64,000 nt of DNA from Eustoma russellianum (GCA_036186865.1 AP025067.1:10629393-10693392); one strand, 5' to 3'. Shown: positions 9,875 to 21,537, numbered from the stretch's first letter. Notes: generated by a model not told the origin, from the sequence alone. Numbers and translations: made by a program.

Positions 9875-10154
9875 AGTAAAATAGAAATTAATCTGATTTA
9901 CAGGAAGATATTCATGCAGCCATCGACGTCTTTCAAATTACAGGTTGACTTTTTCTTTTTATTTAACTCCAAAAAGAAAGCCTTGAGGTTTCATCACACG
10001 ACGAAACCCTATTCGTATATAGGCTCGGACATATTAAGTGACAATATGCCATTACTATTTTCAGCTTGACTCCCATTGTATTTTTCTTTTGTCAGACCTA
10101 TACCTTTATGTACGACAAGTGATGTGTCGCAGTGCATTTTGTGATATTTTTTCG
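9875..10154. other. Noncoding, nothing recognised
   Basis: AT-rich sequence flanking S1. I see no ORF, repeat or RNA gene that I can support. Confidence 0.5.
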
Positions 10155-10310
10155 AGAGCCAGCGTTGGAGCAACATATAAGGTTGATGTTTTCTGACTTT
10201 GAGGTCAAACCCACAAATTATAAGGCGAGGATGCGTACCTCACACCGTGAATCAATATGGCCTCTCCCTGATTTGTGATCTGACCTCTTCATGGACCGTG
10301 AACAAACAAA
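10155..10310 (+). mobile_element. Degraded Au-like SINE
   Basis: The stretch from GTTGGAGCAAC through AAGGTTGATG and TTTGAGGTCA, and the later GGATGCGTACCTCACACC, follow the order of an Au-type plant SINE head and core. The box B region is deleted. Similarity to the better copy at 11457-11644 is visible by eye but weak, and I find no target duplication. Confidence 0.4.
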
Positions 10311-10745
10311 TGAGTATAATGCATCGGAAACTTTTTTTTAAGCATAAGCTTTAATTAGTTGTTATTTTTCACCTTAAAACGGGTCAGGTCAAGATTAAGA
10401 AACACTATGTAACTGTAAATAAAAAATTATGGTTGAAGTCTGAAGATAAAGATATTGGGATTAATCACTACAGTGTGCAACATAATGCTCTTCCCTATAT
10501 TAATTTTCTCTCCCATATGTGACATGAGCAATTCTGCACGTTTTGAAGAATGATAAAACAATCCAACTCATTTGTATTGATGACATGATATGCTGAACTT
10601 CATGTCTATTTTGTAGTTACAGCTTATACTTAATTTTTTTAAACTGTCAATTCAAGCGGGAAAAAGTTCAAACTAATCAAATGCAAATCAACTCTACTGA
10701 TAACATGTTTGGTAAAACCATGGGAGCATACAAGCAAACGAAACC

Positions 10746-11050
10746 TTGAATTACTATCTCAGCTACCAAACAAAGTTGGATTACTATCTATCATGGCTGG
10801 CATATCCACAGAGAGTTCACTCTATATACATGATATTATCCTGGAGATCGAGAATACTCAAAGGAAAAGCACAAAAAGCTAAGGCAGCGAAAATTGCATT
10901 GGCTGCGACGGTGTACTTTATCTGGCAAGGATGCAACAGATACATTTTTGAAGGAGAAGTTTTGTATCTAGGGATGTTACGCATAGAATATACACTCATG
11001 CATATAGAGTGATGCATAAGCTCTACCCACATATCTCAGACATGGACGCC
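10746..11050 (+). pseudogene. LINE ORF2 fragment (zf-RVT C-terminal part)
   Basis: Translation contains KAKAAKIALAATVYFIWQGC followed by NRYIFEGE. This resembles the stretch after the RT-associated zinc-binding domain of plant LINE-derived reverse transcriptases (typically ALAATVYFIWQERNRRIF). A frameshift near 11005 leads to a further matching phrase (MHKLYPHIS). No RT core is present, so this is a short dead fragment. The family call rests on recognition of the motif only. Confidence 0.5.
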
Positions 11051-11442
11051 GCTCACATGTTTTAAGATTGCTATACATTACTAGACGGAACATGTAGGTC
11101 AGCATGTGCGTCTACAAATAAGGCTATTGTATGGGTCGCATCTCCTTGATGCCTTGATTTCTCCGGTCAATATTAACATTTTAACTAAAAAAAGAAACCT
11201 TGAATATAACATAGTGTTGTGCTTAAAAGATAGGAGATAGTTCTCATCGTTTAATCTTTTATTAATTAAGATTAACCATAAGATGCTATTAATTACCCTA
11301 AACCATGTTATAATTTGCGATTCCATATAAATTGAAAAATCGACATGCCTGAGAGAAAAGCACTATTTCATGAAGTGTATGAATTCACCAGTCACATATC
11401 ATGCACAAGACAATGAAAGCCTACTATTAATTTAAGCAAAAC
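11051..11442. other. Noncoding, nothing recognised
   Basis: AT-rich spacer between the LINE scrap and the SINE. No supported feature. Confidence 0.5.
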
Positions 11443-11456
11443 ACAATTATAATAAG

Positions 11457-11644
11457 TAGAAGACTGGGACTTGAAGCAACTGACAAGGTTGCTGCTTTGT
11501 GACATTGAGGTCACGGGTTCGAGTTGCGGAAACAGTCGCTTGCACAAAGTTTCAGATAAGGCTGTGTACATAAGATCGCGAAGCGATCCGGTCCCTTCCC
11601 AGACCATACACAAACACGGGAACCTAATGTATCGAGAACGCCTT
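11457..11644 (+). mobile_element. Au-type SINE with perfect 14 bp target duplication
   Basis: tRNA-derived head with an A-box-like region, box B (GGTCACGGGTTCGAGT near 11509), then the Au core: GGAAACAGTCGCTTGCA, GATAAGGCTGTGTACAT, CCGGTCCCTTCCCAGACC and a GGGAACCTAATG tail. Flanked by the identical 14-mer ACAATTATAATAAG at 11443-11456 and 11645-11658, the target-site duplication. Transcribed by Pol III from its internal promoter when active and mobilised by a partner LINE. Confidence 0.88.
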
Positions 11645-11658
11645 ACAATTATAATAAG

Positions 11659-11936
11659 AAGGAAAGGTTATAGATTATCATGTCCTTACTATATATGCCA
11701 AGAAACTGAGAATCACTCCTGCAGTTGTATTCTTTATCCCTATTGCAAAATTACCATTTTTTTCAACAATCCCGGATAACAAAGTGATGTCAATCATATA
11801 CATATCAAGAATCAAGTTTCATGGAAATCGGCCTGTTTTATTAACTAAAACATGTTTCACATCAAAAGAATTTCTCGAAATTCGGGCATATTAACAAAGT
11901 AAATTTAATTAAATAAAGACCGGAAGAGATTCTTAC
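11659..11936. other. Noncoding, possible intron of the candidate exon
   Basis: AT-rich sequence lying 3' (minus strand) of the GTAAGA donor at 11936. If the exon at 11937 is real this would be intronic. Nothing else is seen. Confidence 0.35.
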
Positions 11937-12147
11937 CTTCACTCTGAAATCGATGGGATCTAATGGGAGGATATCTTTTAATCTTTGGCCAAGGCGAAGT
12001 TGAGAATGTTTTGTTGAAGAAAAATGGATTGGCAGCCATAGGATTTCTCTGAGAAAATACAGGAAATGTCTTCATGTCTGTCTTTATTTCTAGACGGTTA
12101 TAGAAAGCGAAGGTTGTGACAAGTATCTGCCTTGTAGGGTTGTCCAA
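11937..12147 (-). CDS. Candidate first exon of a disrupted host gene
   Basis: Minus-strand open stretch with possible starts at 12147, 12075 and 12039, ending in GTGAAG directly before a strong donor (GTAAGA, 11936-11931). From the 12039 ATG the peptide is MAANPFFFNKTFSTSPWP and continues basic and Ser/Arg-rich with no acidic residue before the last few positions, like an organelle transit peptide. No downstream exon was found before S1 at 9874, so the gene would be cut by S1 or have its remaining exons elsewhere. It could equally be chance. Confidence 0.25.
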
Positions 12148-12539
12148 TGATTAGGTCACGTTCTGAAATGAGATGGATCACCTCTGGAATTCGGACAATG
12201 TGAATTGAGATGATGACCTCTGCAGTTTGGACACTATCTATGTCATCAACTTATCAAGCTTTTACGGAACTTTTAAATCGGTTTTGTATTTTTCTCTAAT
12301 GTGGTTTGTGCCCTTTTAGTTCTCTTTTCTTCTTTTAGTATCTTATCTTTATTATGATTCAATAAAGAAACACGTTGCATATGGAAACTGGGACATGACA
12401 CCAAAGAAGAAATCGAAGTACTCTAAAGTTCCATGATTTGGTTTGATTGGCGGGCAGTTAGTTTAAATTACAAGTCATTTTGGAAAAATATCGAATCAAG
12501 ATTTCGAGCTGTATATTTTTGAGACTAGATATACAAATG

Positions 12540-12652
12540 TACATATGCAGTTACACACATACGTACGCAAACACACATATATATAGCAGTTATATATGTA
12601 TGTATGTATGTATGCATCTGTGTGTGTATATATGTATGTATGTATGTATAAC
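12540..12652. repeat. Low-complexity TATG/CA tract
   Basis: Short runs of ACACATA and repeated TATG units (12590-12645). The ORF through it is low-complexity and not a gene. Confidence 0.85.
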
Positions 12653-12660
12653 TAGTAATA

Positions 12661-13523
12661 TAATCCAACTAGGGGGACTTTTGACTAAACCCTTTCTAAA
12701 AGAAAAATCTATTGTTTTAAATATCATAAATATCATCTCCCCCTATTTCTTATTGATGGTCAAAAGATCATATTACCGATATAAATAAATATTATTTTAT
12801 AAGTCATCATGGTTTCTCCTTCTTATAAGAAGTAACTTGCATCTTCTGGATTCTTAAATTACTTAGAAACGCAAACTTAGTTGAAGGTTCTCATTCCTTC
12901 AACTTTTCTCGTAACCGAAGGGGGGATTTACTACATAGGTGTTGGTTATTCTAAGGGTAACTACACTTCAACTCGCATGAAATTATCAGCTTTGCTTTCG
13001 GTGCATACTCTGATTCTCATTTCCATGTCTTACTTTTAGCTAACATCGTATTCTCTTCTAAATACAACTTGTGTCATCACTTAAGTGTATCTAATTATCC
13101 CAAGCACTAGCATCATCAACTTATGCCCATGCATATTCTATAGTCTCAATCCTCAAATCTAATATCAATTTACATAACTATTTTTTATGAAATTGTAGCT
13201 AGGTTCTACAATCTCTTCGTGGTCTCTGTCACTTCTCATATTCATGGTATCAACCACGATTTTCTATATATCATTCTTTATTGGTATTTACCTTTATCTT
13301 ACTAGACTTGGTACATATTATCTAGCTAAAGTACATAAGCCAGGACACAAGCACACAACAACATACTTTCACATATATACACGCGAGCACCTAAACATAT
13401 AGCCATGAAGCGCACATGTATCTATACACACACATAATAACTATCTAAGCGCATGCTAACTATCATTTATATTTGTTCCCTTAAATTCCCACGGGTCCAA
13501 AACCTCGAGTCCTATTACTCCAC
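12661..13523. other. Noncoding, possibly 3' UTR of an older gypsy element
   Basis: No ORF. A pyrimidine run (ATCTCCCCCTA near 12734) could be an old polypurine tract on the minus strand, and the sequence has the flavour of retroelement untranslated DNA. No firm assignment. Confidence 0.3.
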
Positions 13524-14067
13524 TGTTATGACCCAAGTTTCCACCCAATCTGAATCCATGACTATTTTGTCATTTCTGAAACCTTGCTGAGTTTCTCTCG
13601 TTATGTTCTTTTCCTCCGTCGTTCACACAGTCAATTACATAATGCTTGAGCTCCAACTGTGCTTCATTTCTACTCGTATCTATAGATATTCTATACAATT
13701 TATGTCTTTCCTGACGTAAAACAAATACATATACATTCATTTACATGAATACCAACTAATTCATCAAACTCAAAATATAACAAATCTCATCTTGAGCTTT
13801 GCTTGCTCGTCCATACCAAAATCGACACACTAAAATAGTAAGGTGTGAGCTATCAACACACTTAGTAATGAAATTAGATCTATCTATCATAGCCTCTACG
13901 TATATCTGATCATGTACATACGTAGATACATACATACATGACATGTTCACAATCACATGTAAGCTCAATCTTACATAAGTGAATATGAACTCTCTCATCA
14001 CATCACCTTTCCTCCAGACTTACATACCTGGGTGCTAGACTCAACCACCGTGACTCTAGACTCTAGG
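13524..14067 (-). repeat. Probable gypsy-type LTR start, interrupted by G1
   Basis: Begins TGTTATGACCC, the kind of boundary seen (as reverse complement of an LTR end) at G1 and at 62904 and 26754, and contains a GGTGTGAGCTATCAACAC stretch in a place comparable to those LTRs. It stops at the G1 LTR and seems to resume at 24219. Assignment is by similarity of layout only. Confidence 0.35.
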
Positions 14068-16680
14068 TGTAGCGATCCGTCCCGAGTGCTATACCTCGTA
14101 ACGACTCACCCACCGTATTGCTCTAAGGAAAATATAAGGCGTCGATACAATCCATTATACATCAGCATAATAGCGCAAATTGATATCAACGGAAGCGATA
14201 CAAATTAAAATATCGAAATAAATGTCATTAATGAAAAATCAATGTCTTTTAATCTAGGGTTTATAAAATCGAAATAAAAACGAACTACTAAATCTGAATA
14301 CAGTCTACTAAAAATCCTCAGAATAAATCCTCGAGTCAAAAGCCTCAGTATCCCTACTCCTGATCGTCTTCTACGTACACGAGCTCGTAATCCTAGGAAT
14401 CTACAAAGATGATTTATAACGTGGGGTGCGCGACATACATTGCCCAGCAAGTAACCGAACTATATTTACCATGGGATCATAAACGTAGAAGCAAGGATGA
14501 ATAAAATAAATAAATAATGATATAGAAAATAACATGCTTCTCTTTGCAAATAAAATTTACCTTTCTGCCCTTCCTGCTCAATCAAGCAAATAAAGCATAT
14601 GCGGTCATCGCACACAAGTATCAAATGCAATCAAAAACTGTGACGCAACTTGTTAAAACCATGAATGCAATGACTCGAGAACCATTTCGATTTCCATTTC
14701 CTTATTCATATTCATTTCCATTTTCCAATTTTTCATTTCTGATATTTATATGCGATTACCTCTTCTGGTATCCATATGCGATTACCTCTTCTGGTATCCA
14801 TATGCGATATCCGATAGCCATATGTGATTACACTTTCTGTTATCTATGTGCGATATCCAATTCTCACCGATGCAATGCAATGGACATGGCGCTTACCTTA
14901 CAAGTGACTTATACTGCAAGATTTACGGTTCTGGTTCTCCAATGGTCGTATATGTCCAGGCGGCCTATCTTTCATCGTAGCATAGTCATATGTGGCTGGA
15001 CGGCCCAATTGACGGTCATATGTGTCCGAGCGGCATATCTCATCTCATAGTCGCATGTGCTCGGACTGCCCGTTTGTTCGGAACCAAACTCAAACTCTGC
15101 AATATATTTTCTTTGTAAGGATGACTTTTCAAAAACAATTTACATTTAACGATATAATTTCCAATGATTAACTCCAATCGACAAATCATTTCTGTTTCTG
15201 TTACGATTTACTCTCCGTTACTTTAATCCACTATCTTCTACGTATAAGTATACTCACGTATATACATGCGCTCATACACGTGCATATACGCGTCTATACT
15301 TACGTGTTTTGCCCTCGGCCCACTTTTTCCCTACCCCCTACCCAACTCACCTCACGCCTAGCCCCTAACCTCACACGCCCCCTACTGCCCCTCAGCCTAG
15401 TACCCCCTGCCCCCAGCTTCCTCAGCCCAGCACCTCCAACCCCCTCTAAAACCCTAATTTTCTTTCCCCCGCACACTACCCACCTCAGCCTACATCACCA
15501 TTTCTCGCTGCTGACTTTTTCTCACAACTAACCCCATAGACACCTAGTATGGTTCACACTTAAGACATTACTGCAAAAGTCGCGGCAAAACTCCAAGTCA
15601 CACACCCTCAAGTGCCAGAACAAGGCCGGCCATGCACCGTCTTTTGTCGGCGCATGAGCCCCATGCGTCACCGCCCCTGACAAACTCCGACCACCAGAAT
15701 TTTCCTCTCCTCATTCCCTACATATTCTGCCCTCAAATCACCAAAAGTCCCAATTCTTAAAAATAGTTTTCCCCTCTTTTGGCGTCAAAACCCCTAATTT
15801 CGTTTAATTCAGTTTTCTTTCGTTTCAATTCATGTTATTCCATCATAATACATCTCATATTCATCATCCCTGGCCAGACACATAACTTTCGGCCATCACA
15901 TATCTTTTGCACAAAAACGGAATCCAACTAGCACATAAATTCATCACATAATCATCATGCATATACAATTTAGAAACATGCCTTATAATCATGCATATAA
16001 AGTGTCACCATGGCCGCTGCCATAGGGCAGCACCACACACACACCCGCGACCCAATCTCATCAACAGCACCAAGATTCATGCCACTTCTATACATATATA
16101 CACATAATCGATACATGGATACAATAATTACATATATATAATCAACAATCTATGCGAAACACAAATACGACATGCATGATCCATTTGATACGAAATTAAC
16201 ATCATAATATTGAAAAATCATAGCAAATATAGCAAGGTTACTTGCCTCTAGTCTTGATTATACGTAACACACAAAGAATCAAGATGAAAGGACAAAAGAA
16301 TTGCTTGTTCTTGCACGTAAGGGCTGGCGGCAGAATTGTGCTTTTTGGGAGTGGACAACCGATGGTTTTTGAAGAAGGAGAGAAGGATGAAATTTGCATG
16401 ATATGTGTGTATAGATATAGATGTATGTAGTTAGAGTTCTAGTGTATTTAAAGCTTTAGGTTATCGCAATTCTAGTGGGTTTAGGAGTCGTATCATGCAT
16501 AAAAGCTTATCTTTTCTTCTCCTAAGATACTTAGGATTCTAGGGTTTTATTGTCTTTTCTTTTCCTCTTTGTAGCCGTGTATGTGCATGTATAATATGTT
16601 TATATATATTTTTGTTGCTAACGTGTGTGCATGTGTATTCCATGCATATATCACGTAAATACAATTAATAGGGCATAACA
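14068..16680 (-). repeat. 3' LTR of G1
   Basis: Starts TGTAGCGATCC and ends GGGCATAACA. It pairs with 21554-24218. It carries a perfect 26 bp tandem duplication (14749-14774, 14775-14800; TATGCGATTACC... units) within a longer degenerate ATATGCGAT array, and repeats of a GTCCGAGCGGC type near 14950-15060. A C-rich segment (15310-15450) makes long but meaningless ORFs. Confidence 0.92.
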
Positions 16681-16693
16681 TTCCTCTCCCCTT
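16681..16693 (-). promoter_or_regulatory. Polypurine tract of G1
   Basis: AAGGGGAGAGGAA on the minus strand, directly against the 3' LTR. Confidence 0.88.
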
Positions 16694-16724
16694 ACAAAAA
16701 GTTTCGTCCCCAAAATTTACATAC

Positions 16725-18010
16725 CTAGTCAAAAAGTTGCGGGTATTTCTTTCTGATCTCCTCCTCGAGCTCCCAAGTCGCTTCTCTTTCAGTGTGATTT
16801 GACCATTGAACTTTGACGTACGGAATCACTCGCCTCCTAAGCACTTGATCCTTACGATTAACAATACGAACTGGCCTCGTAAGTCATGTCACTTCTTAAT
16901 TTCAACGGCCCAGCCTCCAATATATGACTTGGGTCGGACACATAACGCCATAGCGGTGACACGTGAAAACATTATGCACTTGCAACAACGCTAGAGGCAA
17001 CGCTAGTCGATAGGCTAATGTCCCAACTCTCTCGAGCATCTTGTACGGTCCAATATACCTTGGACTCAACTTACTTTTCTCGCCAAACTGCATTACACTT
17101 TTTGTTGGGATACCCTCAAATGCACCTTTTCACCAACGGCGAACTCCAACGGCCTCCTTTCAGAATCCGCCCAACTCTTGTTGGGATCCTGGGCTATCTT
17201 GAGTCTATCTTGAACGATCTTGACCTTGTCAAGCATTTGCTCCACCAACTTCGGTCCAGTAATCGCCTTTTCCCTGATCTCGTCTCAATGTAACGGTGGT
17301 CGGCACTTTCTTCTATATAAAGCTTCAAACACCGCCATTTCAACCGCAGTATGATGACTATTGTTGTATGAGAACTCTATCAACTCATCATAATGTCCCA
17401 ATTCCCTTTGAAGTCTAACACACAAAACCCAAGTATGTCCTCGAGGGTCTGAATAGTCCTTTCTGATTGACCACCTGTTTGGTGATGAAACACAGTACTC
17501 AATCTCAACTCAGTCCCTATAACCCTCTGATATGCTGTCCAAGACCAAGATGTAAATCTAGGATCTCTGTCTGATACAATACTTTTCGGCACCTCTAAGT
17601 AGACTAAAGATGTTATGAACATATAAGGTCACCAACTTCTCCATCGTCGCTTCACTCGATACTGGTATAAAGTGTGGGGATTTCGTCAAACGATCTACGA
17701 TCACCCAAATTACATCGTTGGCATTTCTTGTCTTAGGGAGCCCTGCAACAAAATCCATCGTAATATGCTCCCATTTCCACTCTGGAATCTCTAACGACTG
17801 TAAGTATCCTCCAGGACGTTGATGTTTGGCATTAACTTGCTGACAAACCAAACATCGGGCGACGAACTCAGCAATCTCACACTTTATTCCGTACCACCAA
17901 TAATTTTTCTTTAATTCTTGGTACATCTTAGTAGTTCTCGGATGTATCAATAGGTGTGTATTATGTGCCTCCTTCAGTAGCTCTTTCTTCAACGCATCAT
18001 TATTCGGTAC
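16725..18010 (-). pseudogene. G1 pol, integrase with chromodomain (broken)
   Basis: Minus strand, in pieces: zinc-binding start (ELLKEAHNT, HPRTTKMYQELKKNYWW, CLVCQQVNAKHQRPGG), core with Asp in TMDFVAGLP, Asp in IVSDRDPRFTS and Glu in GGQSERTIQTLEDIL (Thr-rich HHQTGGQSE context normal for gypsy), then KLSPRYIGPYKMLERVG and a chromodomain (VIPYVKVQWSNHTEREATWE) that ends at a TAG at 16727-16725, 31 bp before the PPT. Frameshifts lie near 17590, 17370, 17100 and 16930. The chromodomain steers chromoviral integration to modified nucleosomes in this family. Confidence 0.88.
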
Positions 18011-18563
18011 ACATAGTCACCCCTGAAACCTTAAACTGCCATTATTGGATACTTGAAACCCTTCAACTGGCTTGCTCTATAGTCTATCTCGGATGCAGCT
18101 CAAATTCTCGTCATCTTTCTGGACCTCTTTCAATCGATCCATCAAGGTAGGCGTGATCATCAGTGCTGCCAAAACATTCGCCGTCGAATCAACTATATCA
18201 AGATCGAACTCTGCTATCTCTCTCTAGTGTGAGTCTATCTCGAGTGGCTTGACTTTCGGCTCTGTGCATCAGCCACTCTATTTGCTTTACCCAGATGATA
18301 GCTGATAGTCAGATCGTAGTCTTTGATGAGCTCCAGCCATCGTCTCTGCCTCATGTTTAATTCCTTCTGCGTGAACAAGTACTTGAGGCTCTTATGGTCG
18401 GTGAAGACTTCACATTTCTCGCCATATAAGTAATGCCTCCAAATCTTCAATGCGAATACCCATGAGGCAAGCTACAAGTCGTGAGTGTGATAATTTTGCT
18501 CGTAGGGTTTTCATTGCCTTGATGTATAGGCAATCACTCGTTCTCCTTGCATTAGAGCGTATC

Positions 18564-18631
18564 CTTTAATTAAAGGGTTAGGCTAAGGTTTATATGTATA
18601 TATCACAATTCACGAATTAAGATACATATAC
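18564..18631 (-). other. Putative 68 bp intron in G1 RNase H
   Basis: Starts GTATATGTATC, ends TTAATTAAAG, AT-rich. It splits a Gly codon (phase 1) between KNGL and the YALMQ stretch; in related elements this is one continuous GLGCVLMQ block. Reading through it meets a TGA after about ten codons; removing it leaves the frame and the block intact. Confidence 0.7.
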
Positions 18632-19309
18632 CTAGGCCGTTTTTCAAAGCATCGTTGTATATCACAAACTCTTCAGTACCAGAGGGTTGTACTAATACCG
18701 ATGCGCTGGTCAGTCTCCTTTTGTGTTTGGCGAAGCTTCTTTCACATTCAACGGTCCACTAGAACTTGGTCTTCTTTTGTGTTAAGCGGCTCAGTGGAAC
18801 TACGATCCTCGAGAATCCATCCACGAATTTTTGATAATATCCTGCTAAGGCTAGAAAACTTCTTACCTGCATGACATTTGTCAGCCTCGGCTATTCCGTG
18901 ATCTCCTCGATCTTCTTGGGGTCTACTGCTTTGCCATCTTCCAGTATCACATGTCCCAAGAAGGTCACATTCTTGAATTAAAACTTGCACTTGCTGAACT
19001 TGGCGTACAACTTTTCTTCCTTAGAATCTCTAACGCTTTGCGTAGATTTTCAGCATGCGTCACTTCATTGGGCGAGTATACTAAGATATCATCGATGAAC
19101 ACCACCACGTACCGGTCCAAATAAACTCTGAATATGGTGTCCATCAAATCCATGAATGCGGCAGGTGCATTTGTTAGTCCAAAAAGTATCACGAGAAACT
19201 CGTAGTGCCCATACCTCGTGTGAAATGTTGTTTTCGCAATATCGTCAAGCTTGATCCTGAGTTGGTGATATCCTAACCGGAGATCAACCTTGGTGAAAAG
19301 TTTGGCACC

Positions 19310-19380
19310 CTGCACACAATCGCATTACACGAATCTCGATAATTAGGATAGGAATAACTTGCTAAACTGAATAGTGTTAC
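19310..19380 (-). other. Putative 71 bp intron in G1 reverse transcriptase
   Basis: Starts GTAACACTATTC, ends GATTGTGTGCAG, with a branch-point-like CCTAATTAT inside. It lies exactly between DNLFDQLK and GAKLFTKVD (phase 0), which are adjacent in gypsy RTs. The exon side reads AAAG before GT, a good donor. Confidence 0.75.
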
Positions 19381-19892
19381 CTTTAGTTGGTCGAATAAGT
19401 TGTCGATTCACAGTAGTGGATACTTGTTCTTTATTGTGATCTTGTTGAGTTAACGATAATCTAAGCACAGTCTCATGCTACCGTCTTTCATCTTGACAAA
19501 TAAGACTAGTGCCCCCCAAGGCGAGACACTAGGTCTTATAAACTTCCTGTCCATCAGCTCTTGTAGTTGCTCCTTGAGTTCTTTCAGCTCTGCTGGGGCC
19601 ATCCTGTCAGGCGCTTTCGAGATCGGCTCAACTCTAGGTATCTGATTGATCTCGAACTCTACTTCCATGTTCAGTGGCAGCCCGGATAGTTCATCAGGGA
19701 AGACGTCTTTATATTCCTTGACCACTGGAATATCATCAAGGGATAGCATCTCTGACTCAGTATTCATGGCATACACCAAGAATCTTTTGCTTCCTTTCCT
19801 CAGTTCTTTATAGGTTCGTGTTGCAGTCAAATAGATTTTTCGGGGCAGCTTCTTTAACTTGGTGTTCCCCTGAAATGTGTATTCTGCTTGCA

Positions 19893-20330
19893 TCAGATCT
19901 TTGAATACCACTTGCTTCGTTTGGCATCGATGTGAGCATGATAGCAAGCCGACCAATCCATTCCTAAGATTATGTCAAAATCGCTCATCTGGATTGGCAT
20001 TAGGGAAACATCAAACACACGATCCTCGAACTCCAATCTATAGTGCCTATAAAGATATGGAGAGACAATCACATGGTCTCCAGATACTAGTACCCGGTAG
20101 GGAGTGTCTAGCCGTTCCGGACAGCTTTCAAGGTTCTTGACAAACCTCTTTGCTACACATGAGTAGCTTGAGCCACTATCAAATAGCACATTCCCTGGGA
20201 CCTTGTTGATCAATATAGCACCTAAGGGTGTAGGGGTTTAAGTACACGTTATGCAAAATAAATATTTAATAATTCAAAAACGTGCGTAAATATACTAGTG
20301 ACCACATCAGTCGAAGCCTGGACATCAATG
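19893..20330 (-). pseudogene. G1 protease (intron-like insertion)
   Basis: Retropepsin-like: VQASTDVVT, then the insertion 20222-20295, then AILINKVPGNVLFDSGSSYS with the DSG active site, HYRLEFEDRVFDVSLMPIQM and the conserved FDIILGMDWS. A frameshift near 19930 separates it from RT. Gypsy proteases mature the Gag-Pol polyprotein. Confidence 0.85.
20222..20295 (-). other. Putative 74 bp intron in G1 protease
   Basis: Starts GTATATTTACG, ends ACACCCTTAG, very AT-rich. It splits a codon in phase 1 between VVT and AILINK; its removal gives one continuous frame across the protease N-terminus, whereas reading through meets a TAA. Confidence 0.7.
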
Positions 20331-20399
20331 TCCGTCTCAGCGCGTTCTCGGGCATTGAGCCAGGGACTGCCCCTCTGATGCTGCTGCTGCTGCTGCTAC

Positions 20400-21295
20400 G
20401 GAGCGAGTGCAGCTGTCAGTCTCTTGGGCTCCGGGTAGTCTCTTTGCATATGCCCCATATTTCCGCAATTAAAACAAGCATCAGTCTTCCTCCAACACTC
20501 TCCTGCATGCTGACGGCTGCAAATCACATATGGTGGAGTGATCGCCGACTGTGGCTGTGGTTGCTGCTGCGGAGCCAGCGGCTGCTGCTATAGGGGCCTA
20601 GGCTGTGAAATCGCCCTTCTACATGGCATCTTGATCTAACGGCCGGGTCTACCGCCTAACTTAGTGCCGGGCCTCTTGCCCCTGCACTCCTTGTCTCAGC
20701 GCTCAATGTCACTCTCCACGCATAGCAAGCATTGAGCAAATCAACAAAATCTCTGGGATTGGCGTTCACCATTCCAGAACGGATCCGGCTGTTAAGGCCC
20801 CGCTCAAACTTGGCCACACGGAGCAACATGTCTCCCATGATCACTGGCACGAACTGACCCAGGGCGTTGAATTGGTTCACATAGTCGGCCACTGACATCC
20901 CTGGGCCCTAACGCAAAGACTCGACCACGGAAATCTTCTACAATGTGACTGCCGATGGGGTGTAGAATATGCGGAACCGCATCTAAGTAATTGGGTGTGG
21001 CAGATCCCTGGAAATGGTGTTTCAGTAATTATCCGCCTCTCCGATGAGGAAGGGATAGATCACCTAAGTCTGCATCGCCTCAGGTACCTGCAACAATGCG
21101 AAGTTATTCTCAACTTCGCGCAACCATCTCTCATCACCGTCAGGACCGAGGTCTCCATTGAACGTGGGGACATGGACCCGCTTCATCTCTCCGTAGTAGT
21201 AGCGAGTCCCCTGCTGTTGCGGTTGAGGAACAGCTCTACTAACTGCATTGCTGAGGCAAACAAAAGCATCCACTAGTGCCTGTGGCAGAGCACGA
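20400..21295 (-). pseudogene. G1 gag (broken)
   Basis: Retrotrans_gag-type core: ALVDAFVCLSNAVSRAV, VHVPTFNGDLGPDGDERWL, ENNFALLQVPEA, then MSVADYVNQFNALGQFVP, KFERGLNSRIRSGM, a Pro/Gln linker and a zinc knuckle CFNCGNMGHMQRDYPE whose last Cys is replaced by Tyr. Stops and shifts lie near 21060, 20950 and 20650. The N-terminal Met is not identifiable; a CTCTGCCACAG just before the ALVDAF block could be another acceptor site, but I see no matching donor. Confidence 0.8.
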
Positions 21296-21537
21296 CGATA
21301 AAATTTTCATACAGTTATAATTTATAAGAGTGAAACTAGTAAATAAGTGTCGGATGTAAGGATGTATGTGAAATGGAAGTATTTCAAGTGTATCAGTGGA
21401 AAAGACTGCTTAGTGTATCCTATCGCTCAAGTCCCCCCATGATCACTTAAGTCTAAGATCATAGACAAGAGGCAAAATCGTAATTTTGTTTGAAAATCAG
21501 GGTTAATTTTATACTTTCGCTGTGGATCTAGAGCCAA

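Larger units (their letters stand above)
18200..19956 (-). pseudogene. G1 pol, reverse transcriptase and RNase H (broken, intron-like insertions)
   Basis: RT begins around DVFPDELSGLP and APAELKELKEQLQELMDRKFIRPS, WGALVLFVKMKDGSMRLCLDYR, then (after the insertion 19310-19380) GAKLFTKVDLRLGYHQLRI, FGLTNAPAAFMDLM and the active site VVFIDDILVYS. The RT connection to RNase H is readable with frameshifts; RNase H shows the YNDA (first Asp) block, an insertion at 18564-18631, then YALMQGERVIAYTSRQ, FTDHKSLKYLF and HLGKANRVADA. Stops at 19446 and near 19405 look like deaminated CpG/CAA codons. Not translatable as it stands even if the insertions are spliced. Confidence 0.88.

Noticed and set aside
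15280..15531. Pro/Leu-rich ORF (also at 22803-23048)
   Set aside because: Same place in both G1 LTRs, C-rich low-complexity; part of the LTR.
18748..18990. 80-codon minus-strand ORF in G1
   Set aside because: Out of frame with the RT/RNase H connection text that can be read in the neighbouring frame.
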